Shown: piece by piece, positions 26,831-38,918 of the stretch | Position numbering within the stretch: position 1 is the stretch's first letter | Layout: each line of letters opens with the position of its first letter | The notes under the pieces: model-generated | Database searches by the model: none | The model's input: only the letters and a program-made list of their open reading frames with translations | Told to the model about the DNA's origin: nothing | Made by a program: the position numbers and the translations under genes | NCBI RefSeq assembly: GCF_001522545.3 | Contig: NC_031772.1 | Span: forward strand, 2,984,603 to 3,048,602 | Direction of reading: 5' to 3' | Source of the DNA: Parus major | Lineage: Eukaryota > Chordata > Aves > Passeriformes > Paridae | DNA: 64,000 bases

Positions 26831-28734
26831 CTTTTTTTGTCATATATATATAATTATTAGTTGTACCTTAAGTGAATTTTTTCCTCTTCTTTAGCTGGAC
26901 AAAATAAATTACTACTCTACTTTCTTTTCTATTAAGACATTCAACTTAATCTAAAATTGAGAAAAAATTCCCTAAGCTCAGATTCTTGGCTAATCTAAAT
27001 AGTTGACTATTAGTGGAATGTCTCTAAAAGGAAGTAACACAAAAACTAAAGTAATTTGGAAGTTCTGAGTTTTTTCTAGGTGCTGGACAGTGATGTAAAA
27101 TCCTGATCATTCCTGATTGTGGGAGCCTTGTCCTTCAATGCAGCTGGGATTTAAAATCCTTCTATCCACATCCCCTATTCAAACAAAAGCCAGAATTTCT
27201 TTTCTGATGGAATTGTTTGCTTGAAATAATCCCATATGATTCAGTACACCATTTAAACATTTCATTTTATCCTTTTATACCCATGTGTTTTTAAGGATTA
27301 TTTTAGTGCAGCAGTAAATTTGGCCCTTAAAATGCAGGGTTTTTCTCAAATGTTGCTTCAAAACATCAGCTTTTTGTGAACAGAGCTCCTCATGCAACAA
27401 CTGCAGAAGAGGAACACGCAGTTTGTTACTGCAGGGAACCAATAAATAAGAATTCAAGCTTGTCAACATTTAGCTGTAGGAAATTTGAAGACATTCAAGC
27501 CTTAATGTCACAAACATCCGTGGAGTGCTGAGAGCTGTCGAAATGTCTTTAATGACACCACTTAATGGGAGCAGATAAATGCAGAATGGGACCCAAGGCC
27601 TGCACCTGAGGAGTGCCATAAACAGCTCTGGAAATAGAGGGAAAAATATAGATCACTGAAATCAGATTGGGAGTGGGATGAATGTGCTGGCAGAATTAAA
27701 CAGCCACAAGCCCAAGGAGCTGCCAGGAGTTTTGTTAGCTGTAGGGAATTCTACCAGTTCAGGCTGGATGTAGATATTAAAAAACAAACCAAAAATCAGG
27801 TTAAATAAGAACCTGAGAAACAAGAACTTCAGATCGGTTTTGATGGGTCTCATTGAGGTTTTGGATGAAGTCTTTGGAAATGCCCTTTTCAAAATAAGCA
27901 TTCCTAAATCCCAAAGTGTCTGGGAAGTAGCAAAAAGTGGCATTGTTTGCAGAAAAAGTCACACCCATCGTCTCCAGTCTTGGGGAGGCTGTGCTCTTCT
28001 CTTTCCCACTTAAATTCAAGCTTTCCAGCCTGTGTTATCTTTTCTATGTAACTTTATCTTTTCTAGATAGCTTTATCTTTTCTATGGAAGAACACAGAAC
28101 TTTCAAAGTAAGGACACAGAACTCAGCTCACTTTTTTTTGTTGGTTTTTTTTGGTGTTTATATAAGATGCTAGGAAAGATCAGTAACCTAGACTGATGTG
28201 AAGTTGCACTGCAAATAATTTGGAATTCATCACTTAAACTCTGTGATTGTTGTGTGCAAATGCTGGTGTAGGTTAGCTTTTAGAAATTAACTCCTCAAGG
28301 AGGTGCTTCTAATTAATCCTCAGTGAGCAGGTACCATTTAAAAAATGCACTTTAATCAGAAGTAACCTGGAATTATAAGCAGGGGTGAGTATGTTTGTGC
28401 TAATGAGCTGGTGACATTTAAGGACATTTGTGCCAAAAGGAATATGGCTTTATGAAATGTTATGGCACAAAGGTGAAACACAAAAATATTCCTAAAATAT
28501 TTTTCTTTCATGAAGAGAACTGCATTTAACACTGTGTTGTTTCTGCCAGTCTTGTTTGTTGCAAGACAAATTGCTCTTTGAAATCTGGGTTACAGTCAGA
28601 GCAAGCTGCAGATTTCTGGTTTTCACCAGTGTGGCTTGTGAAAGTTTGGAGAGAATTAAGTTTTGAAAACATCCATCTCATTAATATCCTGATGCCTAAA
28701 AACTGTACTTATGGAAGGAGAAAAAAGAGTGTAA
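26831..28734. other. Non-coding DNA, no gene seen
   Basis: No supported gene or mobile element. The TTTTCTAGATAGC/TTTTCTATG words at 28040-28085 are a small local duplication. Confidence 0.55.
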
Positions 28735-28894
28735 AATATATCACACACATATCTATTTATATATAAAAATAGATATAAATATATTTAAATATATATAAAT
28801 ATATAAAAATATATATATCTATTTATATATATAAATATATATAAATATATTTAAATATATATAAATATATATAAATATATAAATATATATATAT
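28735..28894. repeat. AT-only simple repeat with internal inverted repeats
   Basis: About 160 bp of ATATAAATAT-type units with longer-range internal repetition (the word ATCTATTTATATAT occurs twice). TATCTATTT near 28750 is followed by AAATAGATA, so the DNA could extrude a small cruciform. Confidence 0.95.
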
Positions 28895-31800
28895 AAACAC
28901 AAGGTGTTTTCAATGAGGATTTTTATACTTCTCTCTGTGATTGAAATGTAAAGCTAAGAATTTGAAATTAAATTTGAAAATAAATCGATGTTTTTTACAA
29001 AAACTGAGCAAAGTTCATTTTAAAAGAATTTTCTGCTAATTGTAAAGTGAATTTTCAGTAAGATTGGGAAACCAATGGATGGATATCTCTCAAAGTGCAC
29101 ACCTTGCACAGCAGGTGAGCAGTGCTGCACAAATGCAAACATCGATTTAATGGGAAGGGCCCCTCAATAAAATCTGATTCCTGTTTGGTATCACCCTGAT
29201 AAAGGCATCCAGGGAAGGGTGTAGAGAATAGGAAAGGAGTTGTTTGTTGTCATTTGGGGTTTTCAGTCCAATTAACCTCATTAGATTTTTGTCTCAGGAC
29301 CCTGAAGAGGCTGAGCACACTCTGAGTGTGGCTGTGTTGTTTCCATGTGTGTGTTTGACTGTGTTTGGGTTTTGTCCTATGGTTTACTTGATATTTTATT
29401 GATGTCTGTCACATGCAGATAATTAACATATTGCTCCTGCAGGATTTCCTGATCCCACCTTCCCACTGCAGGAGCCCTTCTCTCCTCTCTGCACTGCACA
29501 CATCCCACATCCCATTAATGCCAGTGGGAGTTTTGTGAGGTCTGGGAAGGAAAACAGAGCTGGGGGAAGAGCACCTGGAACTAATATTTACCACCCAGGA
29601 GATAAATTGGCTGCTTCTAAGGCAGGAGTTCACAGATTTGTGTATTTTAAAGGGCAGAATTGTCACAGTATAGAAAACAATTAATACACAGAGTCTTTGT
29701 TATGCAGTGTCTGATACCAAAGTGCCTCAGCATTATTGGTAAATCACAGTGGTTTATGAGAAGCTCATGGCTCATTCATCTGCCTTTTTTATAGTGCAGC
29801 TTTTGCAAAGCTGCTCGAGTTAATTCTGCTATAGAAGGCTGTGTGAAAATAGAAGCATTTCATTAAGAATACATTAAAAGGAAACTAAAAATGATGAAAA
29901 TATGCCAGTAATGAATCTCCACAATTAATGGCCCAAATTAATGAAGGTTTCTCAATTCAGGAATGAAATAAGAGCTCCTAGAATACTTGCTCACAGATAT
30001 CAAGCTTTTAGTCTCCAAAAAGAGGGGATTAATTTATGGCCTTTTCAATGGATTAATGTTATTTGGCACAATTTGTAAAGTTCTTTCTTCTCTCTCATTC
30101 TTAGGTATAGTGTCAGACCTGTATGCTGAGAGCTAGGAGAGGAAGCAGGGAGGAAAAGGAATAATTCAAACATTCTCTTGCTTCTGCTGAAGTATCCTGT
30201 GCATCTGCACATCCAGTGACTTGTGGAAATAGCAGAAAGTGCTGGCATAGCAATATTTTTTCTTTGATTTTTTTCTTGTGTGGAGGTTTAATATGCATAG
30301 CCTGATTTCAGAACACCTGAATGCAGTAGACTGAAATGGATCTTTCAGGAAAATGCATTTATTTTGCATGATCCCTGAATAAGCTTCACCATATGAATAC
30401 CTTTTGGGTTCTTTCAAAGTAGAAAGACAAATACAGGACAATTATATTTCAAGGAATTTCACATCTGCTTTACATTGATTGAAAATAAAGATAATCTTGC
30501 TGATAATGTAATGTTCTCTTAAAAAAAATTAAAAATTTGTTAGTAACAGTTTAATTATGTTTTCTGTAAATCTTGGGAATAAATTCCAAAAACCTATATG
30601 TATTTCAGCCTCTCCCACATCCTGCATGCAAGTTATGCACAGGTGGCAGAGATGTAGTGTTTGCTTAAACAAGATTCTCTCTTCTTGTCTCATTTACCTG
30701 CAGGTGAGAAGGTTATTTAAGGATATTTATGTTTATTAGGATTGATCCAGAGGTGAAGATGCCTGATGCTGTAGGCAAATGTTTTTACCAGGGGATTCAG
30801 TGATGTAATCCATAATTAGAGACAGTCAAAAGTTTAGAGAGGTGTTAAATGCAAATTCCAGCTTTCAAAATATTGAGGGGAAACAGAAAATTCCCTGAAC
30901 TTCCTATTTCCTTGTAGTAATCAGCCACAAGAACCAGGAATTCCAGAGGTGATGTTTTTAATCTACAGAGACCACTGGAATTCCAGGAGTGTATGAAGTT
31001 GAGGGTGGCCAATTTTGGAGGATTCCAGAGCAGCCTTCTGTCTATGCCTTTTCAGTGTTCATATATGATTTTGGTTCTGCAGCTTTTTGCTTTTATTTGT
31101 TGTTTGTTTGTCTGTTTGTTTTTAAATCAGGTCTTTCCAGCCCCGTTTCCATTCTCTCAGTGCAAGGGTCACAACTCCTTGTGCTGCTGCGCTTTGTGAG
31201 GAAACTGAGGCTGATGTGAATCTGTGTTTTCCTCCCTGCTTCTCTCAGGGTGCACACACACACTTTGTCTCCTCCAGGATCACTTTTAGCTGCTGGACAC
31301 AGCCCCAGTTCCTCAGAACTTGTGAGAGGAGCTGCAGGCACAGCCCAGCTCCTGCAAGGGATGAAGTGGCCGCCAGCAGCGTGGGGACATCAGCTCCCCA
31401 TGCTCAGTGCTGAGCCCTTCAGCCTTTCTCTGATGGAAGTGCCAATATTGTACTTTTTTGTACTTAATATTGTACTTTTCATGCTAATTCATCCTGTTTC
31501 TCTGGAGGGGTGACTGCAGCAAGGCTGGACAGAGCCTCGTGCTGTGGAGAGATGTGAGTGGAGCAGGAGCTGGACCCTGCTGGACCCCAGCACAGGCAGA
31601 GTCCACTGGAGCTGCCTTGAGGAGAGGACTTCTCCCTTCTCCTTCTTGGTGCATCTCTGGATACTGAGTCCTTTTGTGTTCTTCTCCACACAGAAATACC
31701 TGCATTGTCCCAGAAGTGTGTCTGTAAATCATACACAGATGGATGTACATCTACCAGATTACGCTGCAAGGATTTAAATGATGTATTAAATATTCGGAGT

Positions 31801-33850
31801 GCAAATATTTAATTACATTTTAATAATTAAGAAATCCAAATTAGCTATTTTCTCTCCTTTGCCATTCATTAGAATGAACTGATTCTGTGCCATTTTTTTC
31901 TCCGTTTAGTGCAGTCTCCACTGTAAAAATGTATTTTGAGACATTTCCATTCTTGGAAAGACTAATCAGCTAATGTTAGAAGACTAACAACATTCAAATG
32001 CAACAACAGATGGCATTAGGAATATTGCTGGAATAGGGAGTTTAGGATGAGGCTCAGAACTCCCTGTTTGTTTCTACCCCTCTTGATGTACAGCTGCTTT
32101 TGTCTGCAGGTCCCACTTACATTCAGGCACTTGCAAAACTGAAAATGATGAACTGAAACCCAAAATGAATATGGATTTAAATATCAAAACATGATCTTGC
32201 TTACCAGGGTGTGAAATATTTACACTGAGCCATCCTGGGTTGCTCTAAGGACTGGCAATTGCCAGTTAATTTCTAATGCCCACCTACCTGTATCCTGACT
32301 CTACAAAATCCCAACAATTTGGAATACAATTCTCTGCACCAAGCATCAAGGTCAAGAAAATATCTCTTTTTTATTTTGCTTTCAGAAAGCATCTACAATG
32401 CTCTGTACATGTACCAGAACAAGGGAAGGAAATAAAGTATTCTTTGCTGCAGTTGAAGCAGAAAGGACCCACAGGGATTCTTTCTTTGAGAAAACTTGGC
32501 ACTGCTAATTTTTTGCAATAGGGAGTTGATATTTGGCAGAGAGAGTTATTTGTCTCTTTTTCTTGTTTCCTTAAATTCTTGACATTTTTAGGCTTTTGAA
32601 AGTGTTATTTATTAGATGTTCTGTACAAACTCCATAGCACGTAGCTACTCAATTCTAAATTATGTGCTCCAGCCTCAACCTGCTTCAAAGCCTGGGAACA
32701 GATTTGGATTTATGGATATTTACAGTATCTGGGCATGTTGTACCACTCTCAAAGATGGATCAATCAAGCTGCCCACACTCCAGAGCTGCCTGAGCCCTGT
32801 AGTGATTCATACTTCATTGCATGGGAATTAAAATGGATATATAGAAATATCTCAGCTCTAGACAGTGAGTGTCATGTTTGACCAATGCAGCTTGAATTGA
32901 GATGAATTTTAAAGGAGGAGAAACGTTCTTGCAGGATGTGCCAGAGACTGGGATGAGTTATTAAAGTTTGCATACCTGACCAAAGGAACTGATTTTTCAC
33001 TGCACTCTGAGTTGCTTCTGTACTCAGTGTCTTTGAAAGCCAAGCTGATGGTTTTTAAGACAGGCTTAGGTGCCAAAATTTTAGTCTCATCTACAAGGGA
33101 AAGTTGGTGTAAGGATATTGATATGAGGTTACTGAGAGCTAAATTGTTACAAATACAACATGCAATCAAAATTACTAATACTGAAATAAGTGTGAGGTGC
33201 TTTGTGCATTAAAGCCCTTATTACTATTTTGTCAATAATTAAGTTTTGCACTTCTTTTCTTAACCCCTAATTAAAATTAAATTAAATTAAAGTCAACTCA
33301 TTTTTGAATGAGTCTGATGCTGAAAACACAAGATTTCTTCTAGAGTGATGTCACATTTCTGGTTCTGCTCCTGTATTGACATCATCACTCCAGTCCATGG
33401 AAGTTTTCCAAGCATATATTAAATATTCCTGTGAATCAGAGGCTTTATGACAGCAGAATGATTTAGAGGTAAAAGCTGACATTTCAGACAGAATTTCAAT
33501 TGGTTACACAGGAGTGTTCATTTCTAATGAAGGAATATTGTCAGAATTAGAAAGGTTTAAAAAAATGTTTGAAGTTCAGTGAGAATTCTTGTGAACAATA
33601 TCTGGAACTTCTTAAATATCTCCAAACTTAATTTCCTGAATATTCATAATTTTCCTACTAGATGTTTATAAGTTTTAATATATACATATAAGCTTTAAAA
33701 AGATATTTTAAAATTTTATAAACAATTTCATGAGCTCCTGTGTTCCATGTAGAAATGCATGATATAAAATACAGGCAGAATATTCACAGTAATATACATA
33801 TTGGAGTATTTAATCTGTATACAACTTTAATCTTGTAAGTCATTATGATA
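28895..33850. other. Non-coding DNA, no gene seen
   Basis: About 31090-31125 is a TTTG-rich low-complexity patch. Around 31250-31650 the GC content is higher and several overlapping frames appear on both strands, without a recognisable product. Near 29800-30060 there are several TTAAT words in non-repetitive sequence. A short (AATTAA)n run lies at 33272-33292. Confidence 0.5.
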
Positions 33851-33865
33851 GTTAATCGGATTAAT
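33851..33865. promoter_or_regulatory. Inverted TTAATC/GATTAA homeodomain motif
   Basis: TTAATC (33852-33857) and its reverse complement GATTAA (33859-33864) are separated by one G, and the site contains GGATTA, the OTX/PITX-type core. A CpG sits at the centre and another lies nearby (GTTGCGG, 33898-33904), in otherwise very AT-rich DNA. Confidence 0.25.
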
Positions 33866-35222
33866 TTGGAATTAAATGTGGTCTGTTAATGTTTTTGTTG
33901 CGGTTAGGTTTGTCTCTGTCCAGTCACTTTGAACAGAGTAGAAAAAATAGTTTTATTTCAGGAAGAACTCCAACATTGTTTTGATTTTTTACTCATATAA
34001 CTATATATTTATCCATGAGTACATCCTGCATTAAACTGGCTCTGTCAGCAGGCCTGCAGTCAGAATGATTCCTGAGGAAATTAACTTTACAAATCACTCC
34101 ATAAGTATTCTTTTGCACATTATTTACTTTATATATTAATTTTCTAAGCATTTGCTTGTTAATTTAACACTAATAGGCCTAATTCCACATGCATATATTT
34201 CCTACACATAATACATCAAATTGAGATTGAAACTTTATATAAAATAAATATATTTATATTTATATTTCATGCCAGTAATATTTTTATTAAGCACTGATAT
34301 ATTTACATACATCAGTATTTATTTATTATTTTCACTTGCATAATAGATGGTTTATTCACCAAAATGAAGTTTATCAGGCAAATGCAAGGATATAACAAAT
34401 AACATCAGTCTGTCATTTTTCTCTAACCACCAAACAGCTTTTCGAAGCAATAATTTCTGTAGATCTACATGCTGATAACAAACATTTATGTCAGAACAAC
34501 TCCAAAAATTTCCTTCTGCTTCTCTTAAGCCCAGCAAAACCCAAACAAGTTCAACAGAGGGCATTTGCAATACAGAGCACTTGAGAGACAGTTTGAAAGA
34601 TGTTTGAGAGATATTCCCTTCTTGCTGCTCCGAAGGGGTGGCTGTAATGAAATACCTTGACCTTTAATTCAGAGTGTTCCTACTTGTGTTGCTATGAAAT
34701 TACTTGATACTTTGAAAAAAAGATGAAATTAAGGCATAAAATTTAGAAATAAAACTTTTCTGAGGGTGTTATTTTTTTTTTTTGTGACATAAGTATAGCT
34801 GAAAATACTAAAAGTGCTTTTCCTCACTTCCAAAAAATATATTATTATATCTGTGTTTCCCCAAATCCTTAAATTCTTAATTTCATGGAGCCAAGGATGG
34901 GTTTCAGTCTGGCATGTCAGTGTCTGATCAGTGCTTATTAAGCCTGTTGACTGACCTCCAAGTGTCACACTTGAACCTCACTGCAATCATTTGAAAAATT
35001 ATTTCTGAATTTGAAAACCTCGTTCCTGACCTCATTTCCCAAAGTTACAAATGAAGACATTCCGGAGGTGACTGCAGAGTGCCTTTACCACTGGATCTTG
35101 ACCCTGTTCTGAGGGGAGGGTGGGAGGCCAGGCCTTGAGAATATTTGCAGCTGTATTTTTTTAACTATTTTTTATTTTCCACCAGTTTTGTAGTGACTAA
35201 TATAAAGTAGAAAAGATAGGAG
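33866..35222. other. AT-rich non-coding DNA
   Basis: Strongly AT-rich, especially 34100-34340, with many TATATTTA words but no clean repeat unit. It could act as a matrix-attachment-like region, but nothing in the sequence proves it. No gene seen. Confidence 0.5.
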
Positions 35223-35240
35223 AAAAAAAAAAAAAAAAAA
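35223..35240. repeat. (A)18 homopolymer
   Basis: Eighteen consecutive A, followed by GAAAAGAAGAG. There is no recognisable retrocopy upstream, so I do not read it as a poly(A) tail. Confidence 0.95.
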
Positions 35241-35394
35241 GAAAAGAAGAGTAAAGGTCCAAGGAAAACCTAAAAAGAGTTGTGCAGGGTAAAGTTAAGG
35301 GTTTCTGTTTTTCTCCTTATTATCATTTTGGATTCAGGTCCTACTGTGTCAGTAAAGAATATTTTGGTAATATATATCCAGTGAGGAATGGTGT

Positions 35395-35980
35395 TATCAC
35401 AGATTCCAGAATGACCTGGGTTGGAAGGGACCCTAAACCCATCCAGTGCCATCCCTGCCATGCCAGGGTCACCTCCCACTGTCCCAGGCTGCTCCAGCCC
35501 CTCCAGCCTGGCCTTGGGCACTGCAGGGATCCAGGGGCATCCACAGCTGCTCTGGGCACCCTGTGCCAGGACCTGCCCACCCTCCCAGGAATAATTCCTT
35601 CCCAAAGTCTGCTCTAAACCTCTTTTTGTTGGAAGCCATTCCCCCATCACTCCATCCCCTGTCCCAAGTCTCTCTCCATCTTTGCTGCAGGCTCCCTTCA
35701 GTCCTTGCAGGTGATAATTAGGGCACCCCAAAGCTCCTCCTCTCAGGTGAGCAGCCCAGCTCTCCCAGCCTGTTTCCACAGTAAAGAGCATCCTGGAGCC
35801 TCCTCTGGGCCCTCTGCAGCAGCTCCAGGTCCAGGGCTGGGACAGCTCTGCAGGTGGGGTCTCACCTGAGTGGGGCAGGATCCCCCTCCCCTGCTGCCCA
35901 CGCTGGATCTCAGGGCTGGGACACGTCCAGTCTCTCACACCCAAGTCCTTCTTGGCAGTGCTGCTCTCAGCCTCAAACAG
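35395..35980 (-). mobile_element. CR1 LINE, 3' fragment
   Basis: CR1 is the main non-LTR retrotransposon of birds; full copies encode an endonuclease/reverse transcriptase, and most genomic copies are 5'-truncated. Read on the plus strand, this copy starts with the reverse complement of the 3' terminal repeat (ATCACAGATTCCAGAATGA) and continues with the hallmark GGTTGGAAGGGACC. The conserved 3' region then follows up to about 35980, where a CCCAAGTCCTTCTTGGCAG word still matches the family. Compared with the consensus as I remember it, there is an internal deletion near 35905. The 224-codon minus-strand frame over it (35270-35944) is not a functional protein. Confidence 0.9.
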
Positions 35981-36049
35981 ACCAATTTAAACTGTTCCTG
36001 CCAGAAAAAGCATCCTGAAATCCTTTCCCTGCTTTGTTCCCCTGCCACA

Positions 36050-36930
36050 GGAATTGTGCTGCATTGTCGTGCCTCACAGCGGGATTATTTAGATGACAAC
36101 AGCTCCGGTACCCATGGGCACAGCCGAACTGGTGAGGGGTATTTTTCAAAGGAGCTTACATCTTAGCTCAATTCTGCCATCTCATTCTCCGAGGCATATT
36201 ATCTCTTGAAAGAGCATGCTAGGTCTGCCTGAATGCAGGTATTTTACAAGAGCTTTATTCTAATTGTTGTCTCGTTCTCAGTTGGCCAAACACAGCCCTG
36301 CACAATAAAATCCGCGCTGCACAAGCGCGGCTGTGCTGACCAGAGATGTCACTCTTGAAAGCGCTGCTCGCTTCAATGGGGACTTTCTGCTTGAGAGCAA
36401 AAATCCTGGGGCAGCAAAAAAGACAAGAGGAAAAAATCTTTACTTTTAATTACCTCGAAAACAGGCTCTCAAAGCCTCAGTTTTCCCAACAGTCTGCCCA
36501 CGAAGCCGTTGACAAGTAGAGCACAGACAAAAAAAAAGTGGTTTTTGTGCCTGAAACAATTACCAGCCCGAGCAGAGCAAAGGCCCAGCACAAACACAGG
36601 TGCTGTGTCCCAGCACAGTCCCTGGAATCTACACCAAAGCCACGCTCAGCTACAACAATAATATAGAGATTTTTGACAAGGAAGTGATTTTTGATGGAGG
36701 TGGCAGTATCACATAGCTCTGCTGCTCTTTTATCAGCGTAGCAATGGAGCTATCTTCTGTCAAGAGACAAGGGAAAGATGCCAAGGGAAATAAAATCAAC
36801 CAGGCAAATTTTTTACATTCGGACTGATGAGCTGTGCGCTCTTGTTTGGAAAATTTAAGGCACTGGAAGCTCAAAAGCCTTTTTGCCAATATAGTTTTAA
36901 ATGATAATGCGCAGGCTTTTGTGAGATTGA
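36050..36930. promoter_or_regulatory. CpG-retaining block, candidate conserved enhancer
   Basis: About twenty CpG dinucleotides occur in 880 bp, far above the rest of the window, yet the block is not GC-rich enough to be a classic CpG island. It is non-repetitive and carries TTGGCCAA (NFI-like, near 36283), a GC-rich hairpin (36312-36330), TTATCAGCG (near 36731) and a Hox/Cdx-like TTTATT word near its right end. No open frame spans it. Unmethylated or constrained regulatory DNA is the best reading, inferred from composition only. Confidence 0.4.
36312..36330. repeat. GC-rich hairpin in the CpG-retaining block
   Basis: CCGCGCT, a five-base loop GCACA, then AGCGCGG: a perfect 7 bp stem with four CpGs in 19 bases. 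It could be a dyad binding site or form a stem if transcribed. Confidence 0.7.
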
Positions 36931-37429
36931 TGCAATTTATTCTAATAAAAGCAGTTCCACTGTGAGTTTAACAAGTGCCTGTGCTCTGTGGTATGGAGCA
37001 ATACTGGAGACACCTCCTCAGGTTTTTAAAGGCAGGAATCTCCCAGGCCTGGCTCTGGGGGTTTGCTGGGATTTTGGAGGTTTTGAACAGAAATCTGACA
37101 GGGGATGTGAGGGAAGGGATGCTCAGGATGTGCATCTTGGGGGAACCTCTGCCTACAGATACAGGAAGGGGGGGTTTGGGAAAAGTTCAGATGCAGATTC
37201 ATGTCTAATCTTTTGGATTTTTCCATCTTATTAACTGAATGTAAAATGTAATTAAATCTTAATGTCTGCGAATCAGATGCTTTCCCTGGACGTTTCAGAA
37301 CTATCTATAAATAAGAATTTTATGCAAACATTCTCTCCATTCCCTGATATGCTGGGGATGGAAAAATTTCAGTTGAAATAAACAGAACCAGGGTGAACTT
37401 TCCCTATCCCTGTTCCCAGCCATCTGGAT
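36931..37429. other. Non-coding DNA, no gene seen
   Basis: G-rich runs near 37165-37180. Overlapping plus and minus frames here are unrecognisable. Confidence 0.5.
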
Positions 37430-37690
37430 TAATTTCTCCAATCTGATAATGAGTCCCCATCATCATTTATTCCTCTAGTAGATTTTTGGACCTGTTCTCA
37501 ACCCTGCAATCTCTAATATTGCCTGAAGAGTTTACGAAGATAGCCTGGAAAGTAGCTGCAAAGGCATTCTCATTACTTTAATGAATTTCTGACCACTGGT
37601 CCAGGCTATCAGCCCTGCATTTAATTAAAGTAGCACAAGCTGTGTATCCACCAAATGTCCAGGCAAAGGTCAGCAATCCGTTCCAGGCTT
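37430..37690. promoter_or_regulatory. Candidate conserved non-coding segment
   Basis: Non-repetitive sequence with several homeodomain-type words (CATTACTTTAATG near 37570, the palindrome TTTAATTAAA at 37620-37629) next to a CTGACCACTGGTCCAG near-palindrome around 37590. Its closeness to the CpG-retaining block suggests a cluster of regulatory elements at 36-37.7 kb. Inferred from motif density only. Confidence 0.3.
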
Positions 37691-38709
37691 CAGCACTCTT
37701 GTAACTGCTGTAGGACTGGAAGGAGCCTCGAAAAAAAGACAGAAACCCAGCTCAGCTCAGCTGTGGTTCTTTTCCTCCATTAACCTTGAACTTGCACTGG
37801 CCCAGACAGGCAGCTGCCTCCTCCCATCATTTTTTGGGAGTTATTCAGCTGCTCAGCTCTCTGAGCCAAACTCATCTTGGTGGCAGGGCTGGGACAGGCA
37901 TGGGGCTGTATGGAAATGGGTGAGGGAGGAATAGAAATGACCATCTCTGGTTTGGATTGTTTCAAGGCTCTGTAGAGCAGCACCTTTCCAGCCTCCATGT
38001 GTTTGTGTGCTTGTGTAACTTGGAGTTTTTGAAAAACTTCGGTGAGGATGCTTTGCTTTGGTTTTCTCCACATTTTCCTCCTCCTAAGCTCTGGCTCAAA
38101 TTCAGCTGAGGGGAAACAGATACCACCATCACACCCACCCAGGCTGTTCCCAAGTAACAGAAGTGTTTTTGATGCTAAAGTAGGGTTTCTTTTCAATACC
38201 CTGATTATTTTCTTCTTCATCAACAAACAAGAGCCACTTTGGCAGCAGGAAGATGGGAAAGCAGTGTTACCTAGACCACAGAAGCTCCCTAAAGAACCAA
38301 ATTCCTTTTAAAGCAATATTTTCCGTATTTAAAATTAATTGGGTAGGTGTTGAATGATCAAGACCATTTTCTAAGAGTCCCTAGTTCTGTTCTGATATCT
38401 GGTGCTGTAGAAAAGACATAATTAACATCTGCCAGCATAAAGGCAGGCAGGGATTTTATTACAAGCATTACTTTCTGAGGACTTGAATGACTTTGACCTC
38501 GAAATGTTAATCTTGCTGAACTCCAGAGCAAATATCAAATGTCAGGAAATTCCAAATAGATGTGTGGACTTTGAGTACTTAAATTAGTCTGCCTTTAAAC
38601 AGAGAAGGGTTTACAACTTATTAACAGAGCTGTCCCTCAGTTCTGAAATGGACAGGAAGGCTCTGGGGTGGGCTGAGAGAGGAGCAGAGGAGGGGAAGAA
38701 CCTGCCAGG
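37691..38709. other. Non-coding DNA, no gene seen
   Basis: A 148-codon minus-strand frame (37780-38226) and overlapping frames have no recognisable domain or splice context. I leave them as chance frames. Confidence 0.45.
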
Positions 38710-38737
38710 TTAATTTGGGAGCTGCTCCCCAAATTAA
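38710..38737. repeat. 10 bp stem inverted repeat
   Basis: TTAATTTGGG pairs perfectly with CCCAAATTAA across an 8-base spacer. It lies about 180 bp left of the G-depleted tract. Confidence 0.85.
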
Positions 38738-38918
38738 ATCACCTTCCCCTGGACTGAGCACCTTTCACTCAGGCACCAGTGCCCACACCATCATTTATCC
38801 TTTCTCTTCTCATCAGACAGGCAAGGCTGCTTTCCCTGAGCTCTGTCCACTCAGGAAACAATAAAATTATTAAATTGACAGAAAGGAAGAAACAAAAATT
38901 CACTAACCTCCATACCAG

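Noticed and set aside
31680..31700. TTCTTCTCCACACAG as a splice acceptor
   Set aside because: A reasonable acceptor string, but no recognisable exon or donor partner nearby.
35270..35944. 224-codon minus-strand open frame, the longest in the window
   Set aside because: It lies over the CR1 fragment and reflects GC-rich repeat sequence with few stops, not a host gene.
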